From: Rhodopseudomonas infernalis
Lineage (GTDB): Bacteria; Pseudomonadota; Alphaproteobacteria; Rhizobiales; Xanthobacteraceae
Direction: 5' to 3'
DNA: 64,000 bases
Assembly: GCF_022271405.1 (NCBI RefSeq)
Contig: NZ_JAJNAL010000019.1
Span: 34,124-98,123, forward strand
Notes under the pieces: model-generated
Told to the model about the DNA's origin: nothing
What the model saw: the letters and a program-made list of their open reading frames with translations, nothing else
Databases searched by the model: none
Position numbers and translations under genes: made by a program
Part shown: positions 27,755-36,156 of the stretch, piece after piece
How positions within the stretch are numbered: position 1 is the stretch's first letter
Layout: each line of letters begins with the position of its first letter

Positions 27755-29296
27755 ATGACCAAAAACATTGTGATTTATTCTGATGGGACCGGCCAGGACG
27801 GCGGAGCTCGACCTGAGCAGCGCACCAGCAACATTTACAAAATGTACCGCATTTCGCGGGATCACGCCGAAACCGGAATCGATCCTGCAAAGCAGGTGGT
27901 CTTTTACGATGCCGGACTGGGAACGGACATTGGCGCCACGGCTATCACCGCCCCGGTTCGTTTCGTTCAAAAGCTGCTCGGGTCCGTCACCGGCGCTGGC
28001 ATCAAGCGCAACATCGCGGACTGCTACGAATTCATCATCAACCATTATGAGCCGGGAGACAGGATCTTCCTGTTCGGCTTCAGTCGCGGCGCCTACACGG
28101 TCCGTAGCTTGGCCAATCTGCTGATGCTGTGCGGCGTGCCCAGCCACAGTGCCGCCGGCGGCCCGTTACGCTTCCGCAAAACCTCCAAAGATATTGCCAA
28201 AGAGGCCGTCGACACCGTGTTGGAGCACGGCGCGGGGCACCCACGCGCCGAATTTGAGGCCGAACGGTTCGAATTGGCAAGGCGCTTCCAGGCTAAGTAC
28301 GGGTCCGGAGACGGTTCCGACTCTAACGTGGCTCCATACTTCATCGGTGTCTTTGATACGGTAGCCGCGTTGGGAGCGAAGGGCCTGCGGTACTTCGTTA
28401 TCCAAGCCGGTCTTGCAGCTGGTGTTGCGGCCACCGCTTTCATGGGCGGCCTCCTTCTGTCGATTGCCATGGCCTTGCTATGCTCATGGTGGTTCGACGC
28501 CGGGTTCATGCTGACCGGCTTCATCTCGCAGCTCTCCATCGTCGCTGGTGCGCTCGGTGCTTTCTGGTACTGGCAAAACAAGTCGACGACGAAGACTATT
28601 TCGAACTACCCGAAAGCTGGTGAGTCGCGCTCCCACAAGGCGATCTGGAAGGGCGACAACTTCGATCGCCTGCTGAGCCGCCACGTCGCCTTTGCCCGTT
28701 CCGCGAATGCCATAGACGAGATCCGGAGGGACTTCGATCGCGTTGGCTGGGGTGGACGCGACGAGGGCGCACCACAATTCCCCGGGCACGAACGGTTCAA
28801 GCAATGGTGGTTCTCGGGAAACCACTCAGACATCGGCGGCTCCTATCCAGAGCCCGAGTCGCGTCTTTCGGATATCGCCCTGGAGTGGATGTGTCGGGAA
28901 GCCATTTCGGTGCCCGACGGCCTGCTCACCGGACCGATTATCGTCGACGGAATGAAGATGGACGGCACCGGCGACGTCGGTCAGGCGCTGAATCTATATC
29001 CTGACGCCGGAGGTGTTCAGCATTGCGAGGTCGCGGGCATGCGGGACGCGATCGACGGATTGTCCGAAATGCTGCCGAATTGGTCGTGGCTGCGGGGCCT
29101 GCTGGCCGGTCGCAACTGGCCTACTAAATTGCGCGATATTGGCAACGCGTCGAAAGTCCACCCGACCGTCGCATGGCGTTTTGAGCTAACGACCGTCGTA
29201 CAGTGCGCGGCCGGAACCTCTCCCTACCGCCCTGAAGCGCTCCGCGGGCATGACGAGTTCAAGCGCTACTATCCGACTGAAGGGAGCGCATCGTGA
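27755..29296 (+). CDS. DUF2235 (Tle1-like) alpha/beta hydrolase with membrane segments, candidate CBASS effector
   Basis: 513 residues from ATG 27755, GGGGGAT upstream; longer readings run through the AT-rich operator and are unlikely. The nucleophile motif is GFSRGAY (Ser110), an Asp lies in GVFDTVAALG (201), and the catalytic His in WFSGNHSDIGGSY, the standard DUF2235 triad. Two hydrophobic segments (about 213-243 and 250-273) interrupt the hydrolase fold. Tle1 relatives are phospholipases delivered by type VI secretion; no secretion genes are here. Four-base overlap with the CD-NTase gene suggests it is an effector that attacks membranes when the system fires (inference). Confidence 0.85.
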   Translation: MTKNIVIYSDGTGQDGGARPEQRTSNIYKMYRISRDHAETGIDPAKQVVFYDAGLGTDIGATAITAPVRFVQKLLGSVTGAGIKRNIADCYEFIINHYEPGDRIFLFGFSRGAYTVRSLANLLMLCGVPSHSAAGGPLRFRKTSKDIAKEAVDTVLEHGAGHPRAEFEAERFELARRFQAKYGSGDGSDSNVAPYFIGVFDTVAALGAKGLRYFVIQAGLAAGVAATAFMGGLLLSIAMALLCSWWFDAGFMLTGFISQLSIVAGALGAFWYWQNKSTTKTISNYPKAGESRSHKAIWKGDNFDRLLSRHVAFARSANAIDEIRRDFDRVGWGGRDEGAPQFPGHERFKQWWFSGNHSDIGGSYPEPESRLSDIALEWMCREAISVPDGLLTGPIIVDGMKMDGTGDVGQALNLYPDAGGVQHCEVAGMRDAIDGLSEMLPNWSWLRGLLAGRNWPTKLRDIGNASKVHPTVAWRFELTTVVQCAAGTSPYRPEALRGHDEFKRYYPTEGSAS

Positions 29297-30741
29297 AGCT
29301 CGTTTCACTTTTCGACGATTTCCTGAAGGATACGGTCAACCTCAACAAGACAAGGATCGACCTCCTGGACGCCAGCATCCCTGCGCTCAAGTCATTCGTC
29401 CGGGAATCCGACTGGAAGCCCAAGGTCCGCACCTTCGTCGAGCAGGGTTCATGGGCCCACCAGACCATCATCCGACCTGTCGACGGTGGAGAGTTCGACG
29501 CCGATCTGCTTGTGATGGTTGACAAGGTCGACGGCTGGACTGCCGCGGAGTACGTGAACAGCCTCGGTCGCGTCTTTTCTGGCAGCAAGGCGTATGGGGA
29601 CAAGACGAAGACGTGGGACTACTGCGTCACCATCACATATGCCGGAGATCGCCGGGTCGACCTAGCTCCCTGCGTTGTCGGCCGCCTGTACGAAGGAAGC
29701 CTGGAGGTGTGCAATCGCAGGGGAACCTTCGAACTCACGTCGCCGATCGAGTACACGGAATGGATGAAGGAGCGGAACGCGTACTCCGGCAACAATTCCT
29801 TCCGCAAGGTGACACGGCTGGTCAAGTACCTTCGCGACATCAAGCATACCTTCACTTGTCCTTCGGTCCTGCTTACGACGCTGCTCGGCAACGAGATCCA
29901 GTGGTTCGAGAAGGGCAGTGAAGAGTTCGCCGACGTTCCCACCACCCTCAGGACCCTGATGGGCCGCTTGGACAATAGGCTGCGGATTCATCCGACCAGG
30001 CCTGCGGTGACGAACCCGAAGCTTCCTAGCGAGGATTTCTCCTCCCTTTTTGGCACAGACGATCAATATTCAAACTTCCGGACTGCGATCGCCCGTTACC
30101 GAAAATGGATCGATGAGGCCCATGCAACTGAAGGCCGGCAAGAGTCCATTGCGGCCTGGCAAAGGGTGTTCGGTAGCGATTTCGCGAAAGGCGAGGTCTT
30201 GAAGACCGCACAAGCACTGACCGAGAGCGGCAGCCGGTCCCTGATCGAACACTTCCTGGATTCGACCGCGGCACATGGGGGCGGGATCGTGGATCTAGTC
30301 AGGGACTTAGGCATATCGATTCTTCCACCGAGCTTCGCGAGACCGCCGCACATTCAGGCGCCGCCTTGGCGTAGCGTGCCTCAGCCTGCGGATATCGCCG
30401 TGACGGCGGAGTGGCGTTCCGCCAGCCATGTGCAAGGAGGCCGAATGGTGGCGACGGGCCAGGTGTGCAGGGCGCGAGGCGGTTTGTATTTTCGAGCGTC
30501 GCGTTCGGACGGAACCTCAGTCCCATCGGAGTATGACGTCAAGTGGAGGATCACAAACACCGGAGCCGAGGCGATGTCGAACAAGGCCGGCCGGGGTGGA
30601 TTCGAGATCTCGAACAAGGCCGACGGCAGATGGGAGGAATTGGTGTATCGCGGCATCCACATTGCGGAAGCTTTTGTGGTCAGGCGTAGCGACGATGTTC
30701 TAGTCGGCGTGAGCAGGCCTTTTTACGTCGTAATCGAATGA
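29293..30741 (+). CDS. CD-NTase (SMODS nucleotidyltransferase) with AGS-C sensor domain
   Basis: 482 residues, GTG start overlapping the previous stop. The polymerase-beta-type active site is clear: GSWAHQT (Gly52-Ser53), FDADLL (Asp69, Asp71) and a third acid in VDLAP (Asp123). Residues from about 355 to the end fit the Adenylyl/Guanylyl and SMODS C-terminal sensor (AGS-C) domain. CD-NTases make cyclic di- or trinucleotides when a phage is sensed and thereby activate effectors. No Cap2/Cap3 or HORMA/TRIP13 genes are near, so this would be a minimal (type I-like) CBASS. The product nucleotide cannot be predicted by eye. Confidence 0.9.
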   Translation: MKLVSLFDDFLKDTVNLNKTRIDLLDASIPALKSFVRESDWKPKVRTFVEQGSWAHQTIIRPVDGGEFDADLLVMVDKVDGWTAAEYVNSLGRVFSGSKAYGDKTKTWDYCVTITYAGDRRVDLAPCVVGRLYEGSLEVCNRRGTFELTSPIEYTEWMKERNAYSGNNSFRKVTRLVKYLRDIKHTFTCPSVLLTTLLGNEIQWFEKGSEEFADVPTTLRTLMGRLDNRLRIHPTRPAVTNPKLPSEDFSSLFGTDDQYSNFRTAIARYRKWIDEAHATEGRQESIAAWQRVFGSDFAKGEVLKTAQALTESGSRSLIEHFLDSTAAHGGGIVDLVRDLGISILPPSFARPPHIQAPPWRSVPQPADIAVTAEWRSASHVQGGRMVATGQVCRARGGLYFRASRSDGTSVPSEYDVKWRITNTGAEAMSNKAGRGGFEISNKADGRWEELVYRGIHIAEAFVVRRSDDVLVGVSRPFYVVIE

Positions 30742-30752
30742 GATGGGGCGGG

Positions 30753-31676
30753 ATGAACACGATCGCACACGATCAGGACTCGCCTGAATTCCAGCGCTTG
30801 CTGAAGGCCCGGCAGCGCATTTATGGCGACGCCACCCGTTGTCAGTTACTTCAGATAATCATCACCGTCGTGCTGCCAGTCGCAGGCGCGGTCCTAGCGT
30901 TCGTGCACGAGGAAGCCAGGCCCTACGTGGCGCTTTACGGCTTGATCGCCACGGCGCTCGACGTGACCTGGATCGACCGAATACAGCGTCGGTTGCTGAA
31001 GGTCGCCGCAAAAATCAGCGAGGAATTCGACTGCGGCGTGCTGAAAATGCCTTGGAATTCGTTCGTCGTCGGGAAGCGCGAGGACGTGGAGGTAATAGAT
31101 GCTGCCGCACGACGATGGAACGACGATCCATCGAGTATCTCCGGCTGGTACGTCGGAATCATTGCGACGGCGAGGCACCCGATGGCCCGCCTAGTCTGCC
31201 AACGTATGAACCTGCATTACGACTCCTCACTGCGGAAGAAATACGGAGCCTATTTGATCGCGGGCGCCATCGCCTCCCTTTTCGCCCTATTGGTCGGAGC
31301 GGTTGCGAAGGATCTCAAGCTAATTGACTCCGCGGCCGTCGCGGCCACGATCTCCCCCGCGATATTCTGGGCAATCCGCGAGCATTTCAGGCAGTCGGAT
31401 TCCGCGACTGCTAACGAGACCTTGAAGGGTGAGGCAGAGAAGTTTCTGGACTCAGTCCGGACGAGCGGGTGCGACGATGCGGAATGCGAAAGGTGGTCGC
31501 GAGAGTTCCAGGATGCTATCTTTCAACGCCGTGTTGCCAATCCCCTGGTGTTGCCGCTGGTCTACTGGCTGATGCGCGGCGAACTCGAAAAGCAGGCGCA
31601 GGCCGGCGCCGATGCTCTCCTGAGGAAATCCGACCCCACTAGAAGCGGCGCCGCCACCGACATTATCGGGCGGTAG
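30753..31676 (+). CDS. S-4TM family putative pore-forming effector
   Basis: 307 residues. Start ATG 30753 matches the usual N-terminus of the family (MNTIAHDQDSPEF); an ATG at 30738 overlapping the CD-NTase stop is an alternative. Four membrane helices are visible at about 31-51, 56-75, 165-186 and 190-208, with a soluble domain between the pairs (about 76-160) and a C-terminal tail. S-4TM proteins are known partners of SMODS nucleotidyltransferases and are thought to disrupt the inner membrane on nucleotide binding. It is the last gene of the operon. Confidence 0.87.
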   Translation: MNTIAHDQDSPEFQRLLKARQRIYGDATRCQLLQIIITVVLPVAGAVLAFVHEEARPYVALYGLIATALDVTWIDRIQRRLLKVAAKISEEFDCGVLKMPWNSFVVGKREDVEVIDAAARRWNDDPSSISGWYVGIIATARHPMARLVCQRMNLHYDSSLRKKYGAYLIAGAIASLFALLVGAVAKDLKLIDSAAVAATISPAIFWAIREHFRQSDSATANETLKGEAEKFLDSVRTSGCDDAECERWSREFQDAIFQRRVANPLVLPLVYWLMRGELEKQAQAGADALLRKSDPTRSGAATDIIGR

Positions 31677-31684
31677 CATCCTGA

Positions 31685-31717
31685 TGCCTGCGAGTTCAGC
31701 GAACTTATGGCATTTTT
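31685..31717 (+). terminator. Candidate Rho-independent terminator after S-4TM gene
   Basis: An imperfect hairpin (TGCC/GGCA outer and AGTTC/GAACT inner arms) ends in five T residues at 31713-31717, nine bases after the S-4TM stop. Confidence 0.5.
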
Positions 31718-32048
31718 GGCCGCGGCACACCTATGGGCGAAGCCGGCGCGATGGACGCCCCGGAGCGCTCTCCGCTCTCCGCGCTTCGGCGTTCTTGGAT
31801 AGGTTGATTGTCAGTCGGGATCGGCAGTCCGAGCGGATAAAATGAAAAACCACACTCTTTCCCAAGCGGTAGCTCATCGCACCGGAAGCTCGGAGTGTCT
31901 TGATTGCAAAGAGAATAGAGGCGATCACGGCAGGCGCAATTCTCTCAGTAGTAGTCAGAGGCTTACTCAAATCCCAGCGTGGCTGACCCGCGCCGATTGG
32001 CGCTGCTCGCGTCTCTAGGCACATACGAAGAAGCGACTCGACATTTCC
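31718..32048. other. Non-coding gap before SOS-type cluster
   Basis: About 330 bases. A minus-strand frame (31731-32162) is open, but overlaps the LexA-type box and the following gene and resembles no family, so I do not call it. No repeat or RNA gene seen. Confidence 0.4.
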
Positions 32049-32063
32049 GTTCTCTTTATGTTC
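32049..32063 (+). promoter_or_regulatory. LexA-type SOS box (GTTC-N7-GTTC)
   Basis: GTTC TCTTTAT GTTC is an exact match to the alphaproteobacterial LexA operator. A TATACT -10-like hexamer follows at 32064-32069. It heads the cluster of two zinc-ribbon genes, the HMCES-like gene and dinB, exactly where DNA-damage control is expected. Confidence 0.75.
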
Positions 32064-32071
32064 TATACTGG

Positions 32072-32476
32072 ATGGCCGATCATTCCGCGAGCTGGCGCAT
32101 GCCGACACCGAGACAGATGGACCAATTGGCAGCTGCCGTCGGCACACAGGGCTCTTCAACACCCGAGCCTGGCCCAGCCGACGCTCTGCCGCCTGAATAC
32201 TGGCAGGCTATCCTGAAGGCCGCGGAGGCCGACAGGGGCAGGCTAACGCCTAACGGCGCGGCGGGGGCGGCAGTTCTGAGCCGGATTTCCCATCCTCTTC
32301 TCCAGGTCGGCTGCCGGCGCTGCGGCCGGGCGGTCGAGATCGAGCGGACGGACGCCATCAGGCTGTATGGCCCGGACGCCACCTGGAAGGAGGCCGGGCG
32401 GCGTCTCCTAGACAAGACCTGCACGCAGCGGACCGGCCGCCATGAGGAAGACGGCTGCTGGCCGGCATTCGGCTGA
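32072..32476 (+). CDS. Small zinc-ribbon-like protein, first gene of the SOS-type cluster
   Basis: 134 residues from ATG 32072. If transcription starts after the TATACT at 32064, the in-frame ATG 32099 may be the real start (125 residues). The C-terminal part has CRRCGRAVEIERTDAIRLYG and a later Cys-Trp near the end, suggesting a zinc-binding fold. No named family comes to mind. Its place directly behind a LexA-type box and before HMCES-like and DinB genes suggests a role in damaged-DNA handling (inference). Confidence 0.65.
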   Translation: MADHSASWRMPTPRQMDQLAAAVGTQGSSTPEPGPADALPPEYWQAILKAAEADRGRLTPNGAAGAAVLSRISHPLLQVGCRRCGRAVEIERTDAIRLYGPDATWKEAGRRLLDKTCTQRTGRHEEDGCWPAFG

Positions 32477-32486
32477 CGGCGCTTCG

Positions 32487-32936
32487 ATGGCGCCGAAACA
32501 TCATCCGACCCCCCTGTCGGGCGGGGACCGCAAGGTGCTGCGGAAAGAGCTGGGACGCGCCCGGGCTGTGACGACGATCCTCGCCGCCCAGTCGGCCGAG
32601 ATGAGAGCGAGGGGTGAGGCCCTCATCCAGCAGGCGGACCGCTTGCTGTGCGAGAGTTGGAACGAGCGCATGTGGGCCGATGGCGGCCCGATCGACCCGT
32701 CGCCGACCATCGACCAGGCCGTCAACGGCGGCTATTGTTGGATCGAAATCGAGTGCTCGCGGTGCAGGACGCCTAACGAGGTCGACCTGGCGGGACTTCG
32801 CCACCCGTCGACGACGTGCGTTCACGACCTTGCCAGCCGCCTCCGCTGCAGCAAGTGCGCGAAGGCGGGGAAGCGACCGGCCGCCACGTTGCTCCAACTC
32901 GCGCAGCGCGCCCGGCATGCTGGCCCGGAGACCTGA
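32487..32936 (+). CDS. Small zinc-ribbon protein
   Basis: 149 residues. The C-terminal half has two CxxC pairs (CSRC and CSKC) separated by about 30 residues, one of which is preceded by IEIE, typical of a zinc ribbon. The N-terminal half is a helical, Arg/Ala-rich region. Start ATG 32487 has no strong ribosome-binding sequence; ATG 32442 overlapping the upstream gene is an alternative. It stands 2 bases before the HMCES-like gene, so co-translation is likely. Function unknown. Confidence 0.65.
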   Translation: MAPKHHPTPLSGGDRKVLRKELGRARAVTTILAAQSAEMRARGEALIQQADRLLCESWNERMWADGGPIDPSPTIDQAVNGGYCWIEIECSRCRTPNEVDLAGLRHPSTTCVHDLASRLRCSKCAKAGKRPAATLLQLAQRARHAGPET

Positions 32937-32938
32937 CC

Positions 32939-33667
32939 ATGTGCAACCTGTACTCGATCACCACCAACCAGGCGGCCATCATCGCGCTCTTCCGGGTCGT
33001 CAATCAGTATGTCGGCAACCTCGCGCCAATGCCCGGCGTGTTTCCCGACTACAGGGCGCCAATCATACGGACCGGCGCCGGCGGCCGCGAACTCGTCACA
33101 GCCCGATGGGGCATGCCGTCGTCGGCGAAGGCGCTCTTGGATGCGGCGCAGAAGCGGGCTGACAAGCTGCGCGCCAAGGGCAAAGCCTTCGATTTCAACG
33201 AAGTGCTGCGGATGGAGCCGGACGGCGGGACCACAAATATCCGCAACGTGAAGTCGAAGCACTGGACCCGGTGGCTGGGTCCGGATCACCGCTGCGTGGT
33301 CCCGTTCAACAGCTTCAGCGAATTCAACAAGGCCGAGGGTGGCGACATCTGGTTCGCACTCGACGAGACCCGCCCCCTCGCGTGCTTCGCCGGCATCTGG
33401 ACCAATTGGACCTCGGTCCGGAAGGTGAAGGAAGGCGAGACGACCAACGATCTCTATGCGTTCCTGACCACCGGACCCAACGCCGAAGTCGGCGCCATCC
33501 ATCCCAAGGCGATGCCGGTCATCCTGACAACGCCCGCCGAGGTCGAGACCTGGCTGTCGGCCCCCCAGGAGGAGGCCCTGAGGCTGCAGCGCCCGCTGCC
33601 GGACGGCGCGCTGCGGATCGTTGCTCGGGGCGTGAAGAAGGACGGGGACGCGCCCGGATCCGCCTGA
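32939..33667 (+). CDS. SOS response-associated peptidase (HMCES/YedK family)
   Basis: 242 residues. MCNLYS gives the invariant Cys2 that becomes N-terminal and forms a thiazolidine crosslink with abasic sites in single-stranded DNA. The other active-site positions are present: Asn100 in TNIRN, Glu128 in SFSEF, and His188 in IHPKAMP. The protein shields abasic sites at stalled forks. It lies four bases before dinB and downstream of the LexA-type box, consistent with SOS induction. Confidence 0.92.
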   Translation: MCNLYSITTNQAAIIALFRVVNQYVGNLAPMPGVFPDYRAPIIRTGAGGRELVTARWGMPSSAKALLDAAQKRADKLRAKGKAFDFNEVLRMEPDGGTTNIRNVKSKHWTRWLGPDHRCVVPFNSFSEFNKAEGGDIWFALDETRPLACFAGIWTNWTSVRKVKEGETTNDLYAFLTTGPNAEVGAIHPKAMPVILTTPAEVETWLSAPQEEALRLQRPLPDGALRIVARGVKKDGDAPGSA

Positions 33668-33671
33668 CGCC

Positions 33672-34757
33672 ATGACGGACGCCACGCAAGCCGCGCATCG
33701 CAAGATCATCCATGTCGACATGGATGCGTTCTACGCCTCGGTCGAGCAGAGGGACGATCCGGCGCTGCGGGGCAAGCCGGTCGCCGTGGGCGGCTCGCGC
33801 GAGCGCGGCGTCGTCGCGGCTGCGAGCTACGAGGCCCGCAAGTTCGGCGTCAGGTCGGCGATGCCGTCCGTCACCGCAAAGCGGCAGTGTCCCGACCTGA
33901 TCTTCGTGAAGCCGCGCTTTGAGGTCTACAAGGCGATCAGCCAGCAGATCCGCCAGATCTTCGCGGAGCATACCGCGATCATCGAGCCGCTATCGCTGGA
34001 CGAAGCCTACCTCGACGTTACGGAGAACCACCAGAATATACCGCTGGCGCGGGACATCGCCCTCGCCATCAGGGCAAAAATAAAGGAGGTGACCGGCCTC
34101 AACGCCTCCGCAGGTATCTCCTACAACAAATTCCTGGCCAAGCTCGCCTCCGATCACCGCAAGCCGAACGGCCAATACGTGATCTCGCCGGAGATGGGAC
34201 CCTCGTTCGTCGAAGGGCTGCCGGTCGGCAAATTCCATGGAATTGGACCGGCGACCGCGGCCAAGTTCAACGCGCTGGGGATCCGAACCGGTGCGGATAT
34301 TCTGAATCAGACGCTCGAATTCCTGCAGGCGCATTTCGGAAAGGCCGGGACCTACTACTACTGGATTTCGAGGGGCGTCGACGAGCGGCCGGTTCGGGCC
34401 AACCGCATCCGCAAATCGGTCGGTGCCGAGAACACCTTCTCCTCCGACCTCAACTCGTTCGAGGCGATGGTCGCGGAGCTCCAGCCGCTCATCGACAAGG
34501 TTTGGGGGCATTGCGAGAGAACCGGCAACCGGGGGCGGACGGTCACCCTCAAGATCAAGTTTTCGGATTTCGAAATCGCATCGCGGAGCCGGACGATGTC
34601 CGCGCCCGTGCTCAATCGGGACGCTCTTGCGAGCCGGGCGGTCGGACTTCTCGAGGCGGCGATGCCTTTGCCAAAGCCTGTTCGGCTCCTCGGCATCTCG
34701 CTGTCGTCGCTGCAGATTGAGGATGAAACCGAGCTTCAGTTCGGGTTACCGATCTGA
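33672..34757 (+). CDS. dinB: DNA polymerase IV (Y-family)
   Basis: 361 residues. Catalytic acids are in HVDMDAFYASVE (near 16-18) and SLDEAYLDV (near 112-116). The finger motif SYEARKFGVRSAMP and little-finger domain are complete. The C-terminal ELQFGLPI resembles a beta-clamp-binding peptide. The enzyme copies damaged DNA with low fidelity. Being encoded on the island with HMCES-like and zinc-ribbon genes behind a LexA-type box, it is probably an additional, damage-inducible copy; whether the chromosome carries another cannot be seen here. Confidence 0.93.
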   Translation: MTDATQAAHRKIIHVDMDAFYASVEQRDDPALRGKPVAVGGSRERGVVAAASYEARKFGVRSAMPSVTAKRQCPDLIFVKPRFEVYKAISQQIRQIFAEHTAIIEPLSLDEAYLDVTENHQNIPLARDIALAIRAKIKEVTGLNASAGISYNKFLAKLASDHRKPNGQYVISPEMGPSFVEGLPVGKFHGIGPATAAKFNALGIRTGADILNQTLEFLQAHFGKAGTYYYWISRGVDERPVRANRIRKSVGAENTFSSDLNSFEAMVAELQPLIDKVWGHCERTGNRGRTVTLKIKFSDFEIASRSRTMSAPVLNRDALASRAVGLLEAAMPLPKPVRLLGISLSSLQIEDETELQFGLPI

Positions 34758-34850
34758 AGGGCCCACCGGGGCCGAAATTGGCCGAGCTTAGGCGTAGCGT
34801 CTTCCGGTGGGGCCTCACAGGATCGGACATGCGCCCACAGCTAGGTCGGT

Positions 34851-35387
34851 CTAGCTGCCCGCATGCCTCCGGGTCAGATCGGCGACGGCTCTTCCAAGGG
34901 CCAGCCCCAAACGCTCCGGCAGGGGCGGCCCCGACCGTCCGTCGACGTCGCCGTTCAAGGCCTTGTGAAAAAAGCGCCTGCGGTTGCCCGAACCGTCGAG
35001 AAGCGACCAGGTCTGCCCGATGCCCGCCAGCAGATAGGGCAGGCCGAGTCCAAGGATAGGGGTGAATACGATCCCCCTGAACATGTTGGAGGCTGCCAGC
35101 ATCGTTCGAAGGTTCGCGCTATCGATCACGTCGCGTTCGCCGTTCGACACGCCCCACAATTGGGAAAGGATACGCCGACCGACCACGAACACCTCGTCGA
35201 TGAAGAAGGTCCCTTGCGATCCAGGTTGGATGACAGCCTGCACATCGACGCCGACTGCGACCTTCTTGACCAAAGTCCTCGCGCCCTCCGGGTCGATGAT
35301 TTCGATGAAGGCGTAGACGGCGAGATCAAGGTCGAGCTCGCACGGCCCGAGCTGAACGATGGTGCCTTTGAGTGCGTACAGTCCCAT
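34851..35387 (-). CDS. Uncharacterised protein
   Basis: 178 residues from ATG 35387 with AGGAGG upstream, so translation is well supported. The first 80 residues look like a beta-rich domain (KGTIVQLGPCELDLDL, QGTFFIDEVFVVG). A hydrophobic, Gly-rich stretch (about 105-125) may be a membrane helix or a buried segment. No family recognised. It is divergent from an XRE regulator gene, with a palindrome between them, so the regulator probably controls it. Confidence 0.65.
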   Translation of the reverse strand: MGLYALKGTIVQLGPCELDLDLAVYAFIEIIDPEGARTLVKKVAVGVDVQAVIQPGSQGTFFIDEVFVVGRRILSQLWGVSNGERDVIDSANLRTMLAASNMFRGIVFTPILGLGLPYLLAGIGQTWSLLDGSGNRRRFFHKALNGDVDGRSGPPLPERLGLALGRAVADLTRRHAGS

Positions 35388-35437
35388 GTGCCCCTCCTGG
35401 ATGGACCGAGCAGAGCGTACCGGGCGAGACGTAAAAT

Positions 35438-35453
35438 ATGTGATAAATCACAT
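35438..35453. promoter_or_regulatory. Palindromic operator candidate
   Basis: ATGTGAT-AA-ATCACAT is a perfect 7-base inverted repeat with a 2-base centre, lying between the divergent genes at 35387 and 35489. It looks like a binding site for the XRE protein; the TGTGA/TCACA halves also resemble CRP/FNR-family sites, but with spacing four, not six. Confidence 0.6.
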
Positions 35454-35488
35454 GGCTACTTTTGGAGGAAATCCGGACCGTCCGGTCC

Positions 35489-35785
35489 ATGGCCCAGACC
35501 GGATTCGGACGTCGTTTTCCTCAGCGGGAGTCGATTGCCGTCGAACTCCTCGCGATGAACATGCGCCGGCTGCGGCTTGCCAAAGGCTGGTCGCAGGATC
35601 AGCTTGCGGCGGCTCTGGAGGTCGAGCAGGGTGTCATCTCGCTGATCGAGAACAGGCGGGCGAACCCGACGCTTCTCATGCTGGAAGCGATCGCAGACGC
35701 GCTCGGCGTCCAACTGATTGACCTCTTCGAGGCAAACTCCAATCCAAAGGCGCGCGTCCAGTCCGCGCGCCAAGTCGACAGGTAG
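35489..35785 (+). CDS. XRE-family helix-turn-helix regulator
   Basis: 98 residues from ATG 35489. TTG 35462 is an alternative start with GGAGGAAA nearby, and ATG 35557 would still include the domain. The HTH is RRLRLAKGWSQDQLAAALEVEQGVISLIENRRANPT, followed by the usual LLMLEAIADALGVQLIDLF. The short tail is basic. It probably represses the divergent promoter containing the 35438 palindrome. Confidence 0.8.
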   Translation: MAQTGFGRRFPQRESIAVELLAMNMRRLRLAKGWSQDQLAAALEVEQGVISLIENRRANPTLLMLEAIADALGVQLIDLFEANSNPKARVQSARQVDR

Positions 35786-36156
35786 CGGTAAACCCTAGAC
35801 CTCGGCCTCCAGGAATCCTCGCACCAGACCAACGTGCGTCCACGCGATCAGAGCGCCCGCGCGAGGGGCCGCGGTCTCCAGGCGCCCCGACCTCTATCAG
35901 CGGACGTAGCAAACAGCCTTCGCCATCGAAAAAGGGGTCGACCGCCGATTCCGCGGCAACGCTCCGGCTGAGTCTGTGCGCTGCGAGTGCGAGGAGAGGC
36001 AGCCCGTCCATGCTTCGCCATTCCTAGTGCCGTTCTGGTCATCGAGGCGGGTAGCCGCGTCGGAGAGGAGCGCCTATGCCCCTTGCGGGCCGGAAGCGTC
36101 ATGATAAAAACTAACTACTCGAACTGCTCACCGATCGGCTATCCGGCGCTGGTAAC
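35786..36156. other. Non-coding gap upstream of luxR-type gene
   Basis: About 370 bases. A minus-strand frame from ATG 36011 is open, but shows no domain and overlaps the XRE gene end; not called. AT-rich DNA at 36100-36125 may hold the promoter of the luxR-type gene. Confidence 0.35.

Noticed and set aside
31731..32162. 143-codon minus-strand frame
   Set aside because: Overlaps the LexA-type box and the following gene; no family resemblance.
35676..36011. 111-codon minus-strand frame between XRE and luxR-type genes
   Set aside because: Runs through the XRE gene end and is Arg/Gly-rich like other shadow frames; only the first 50 residues look protein-like.
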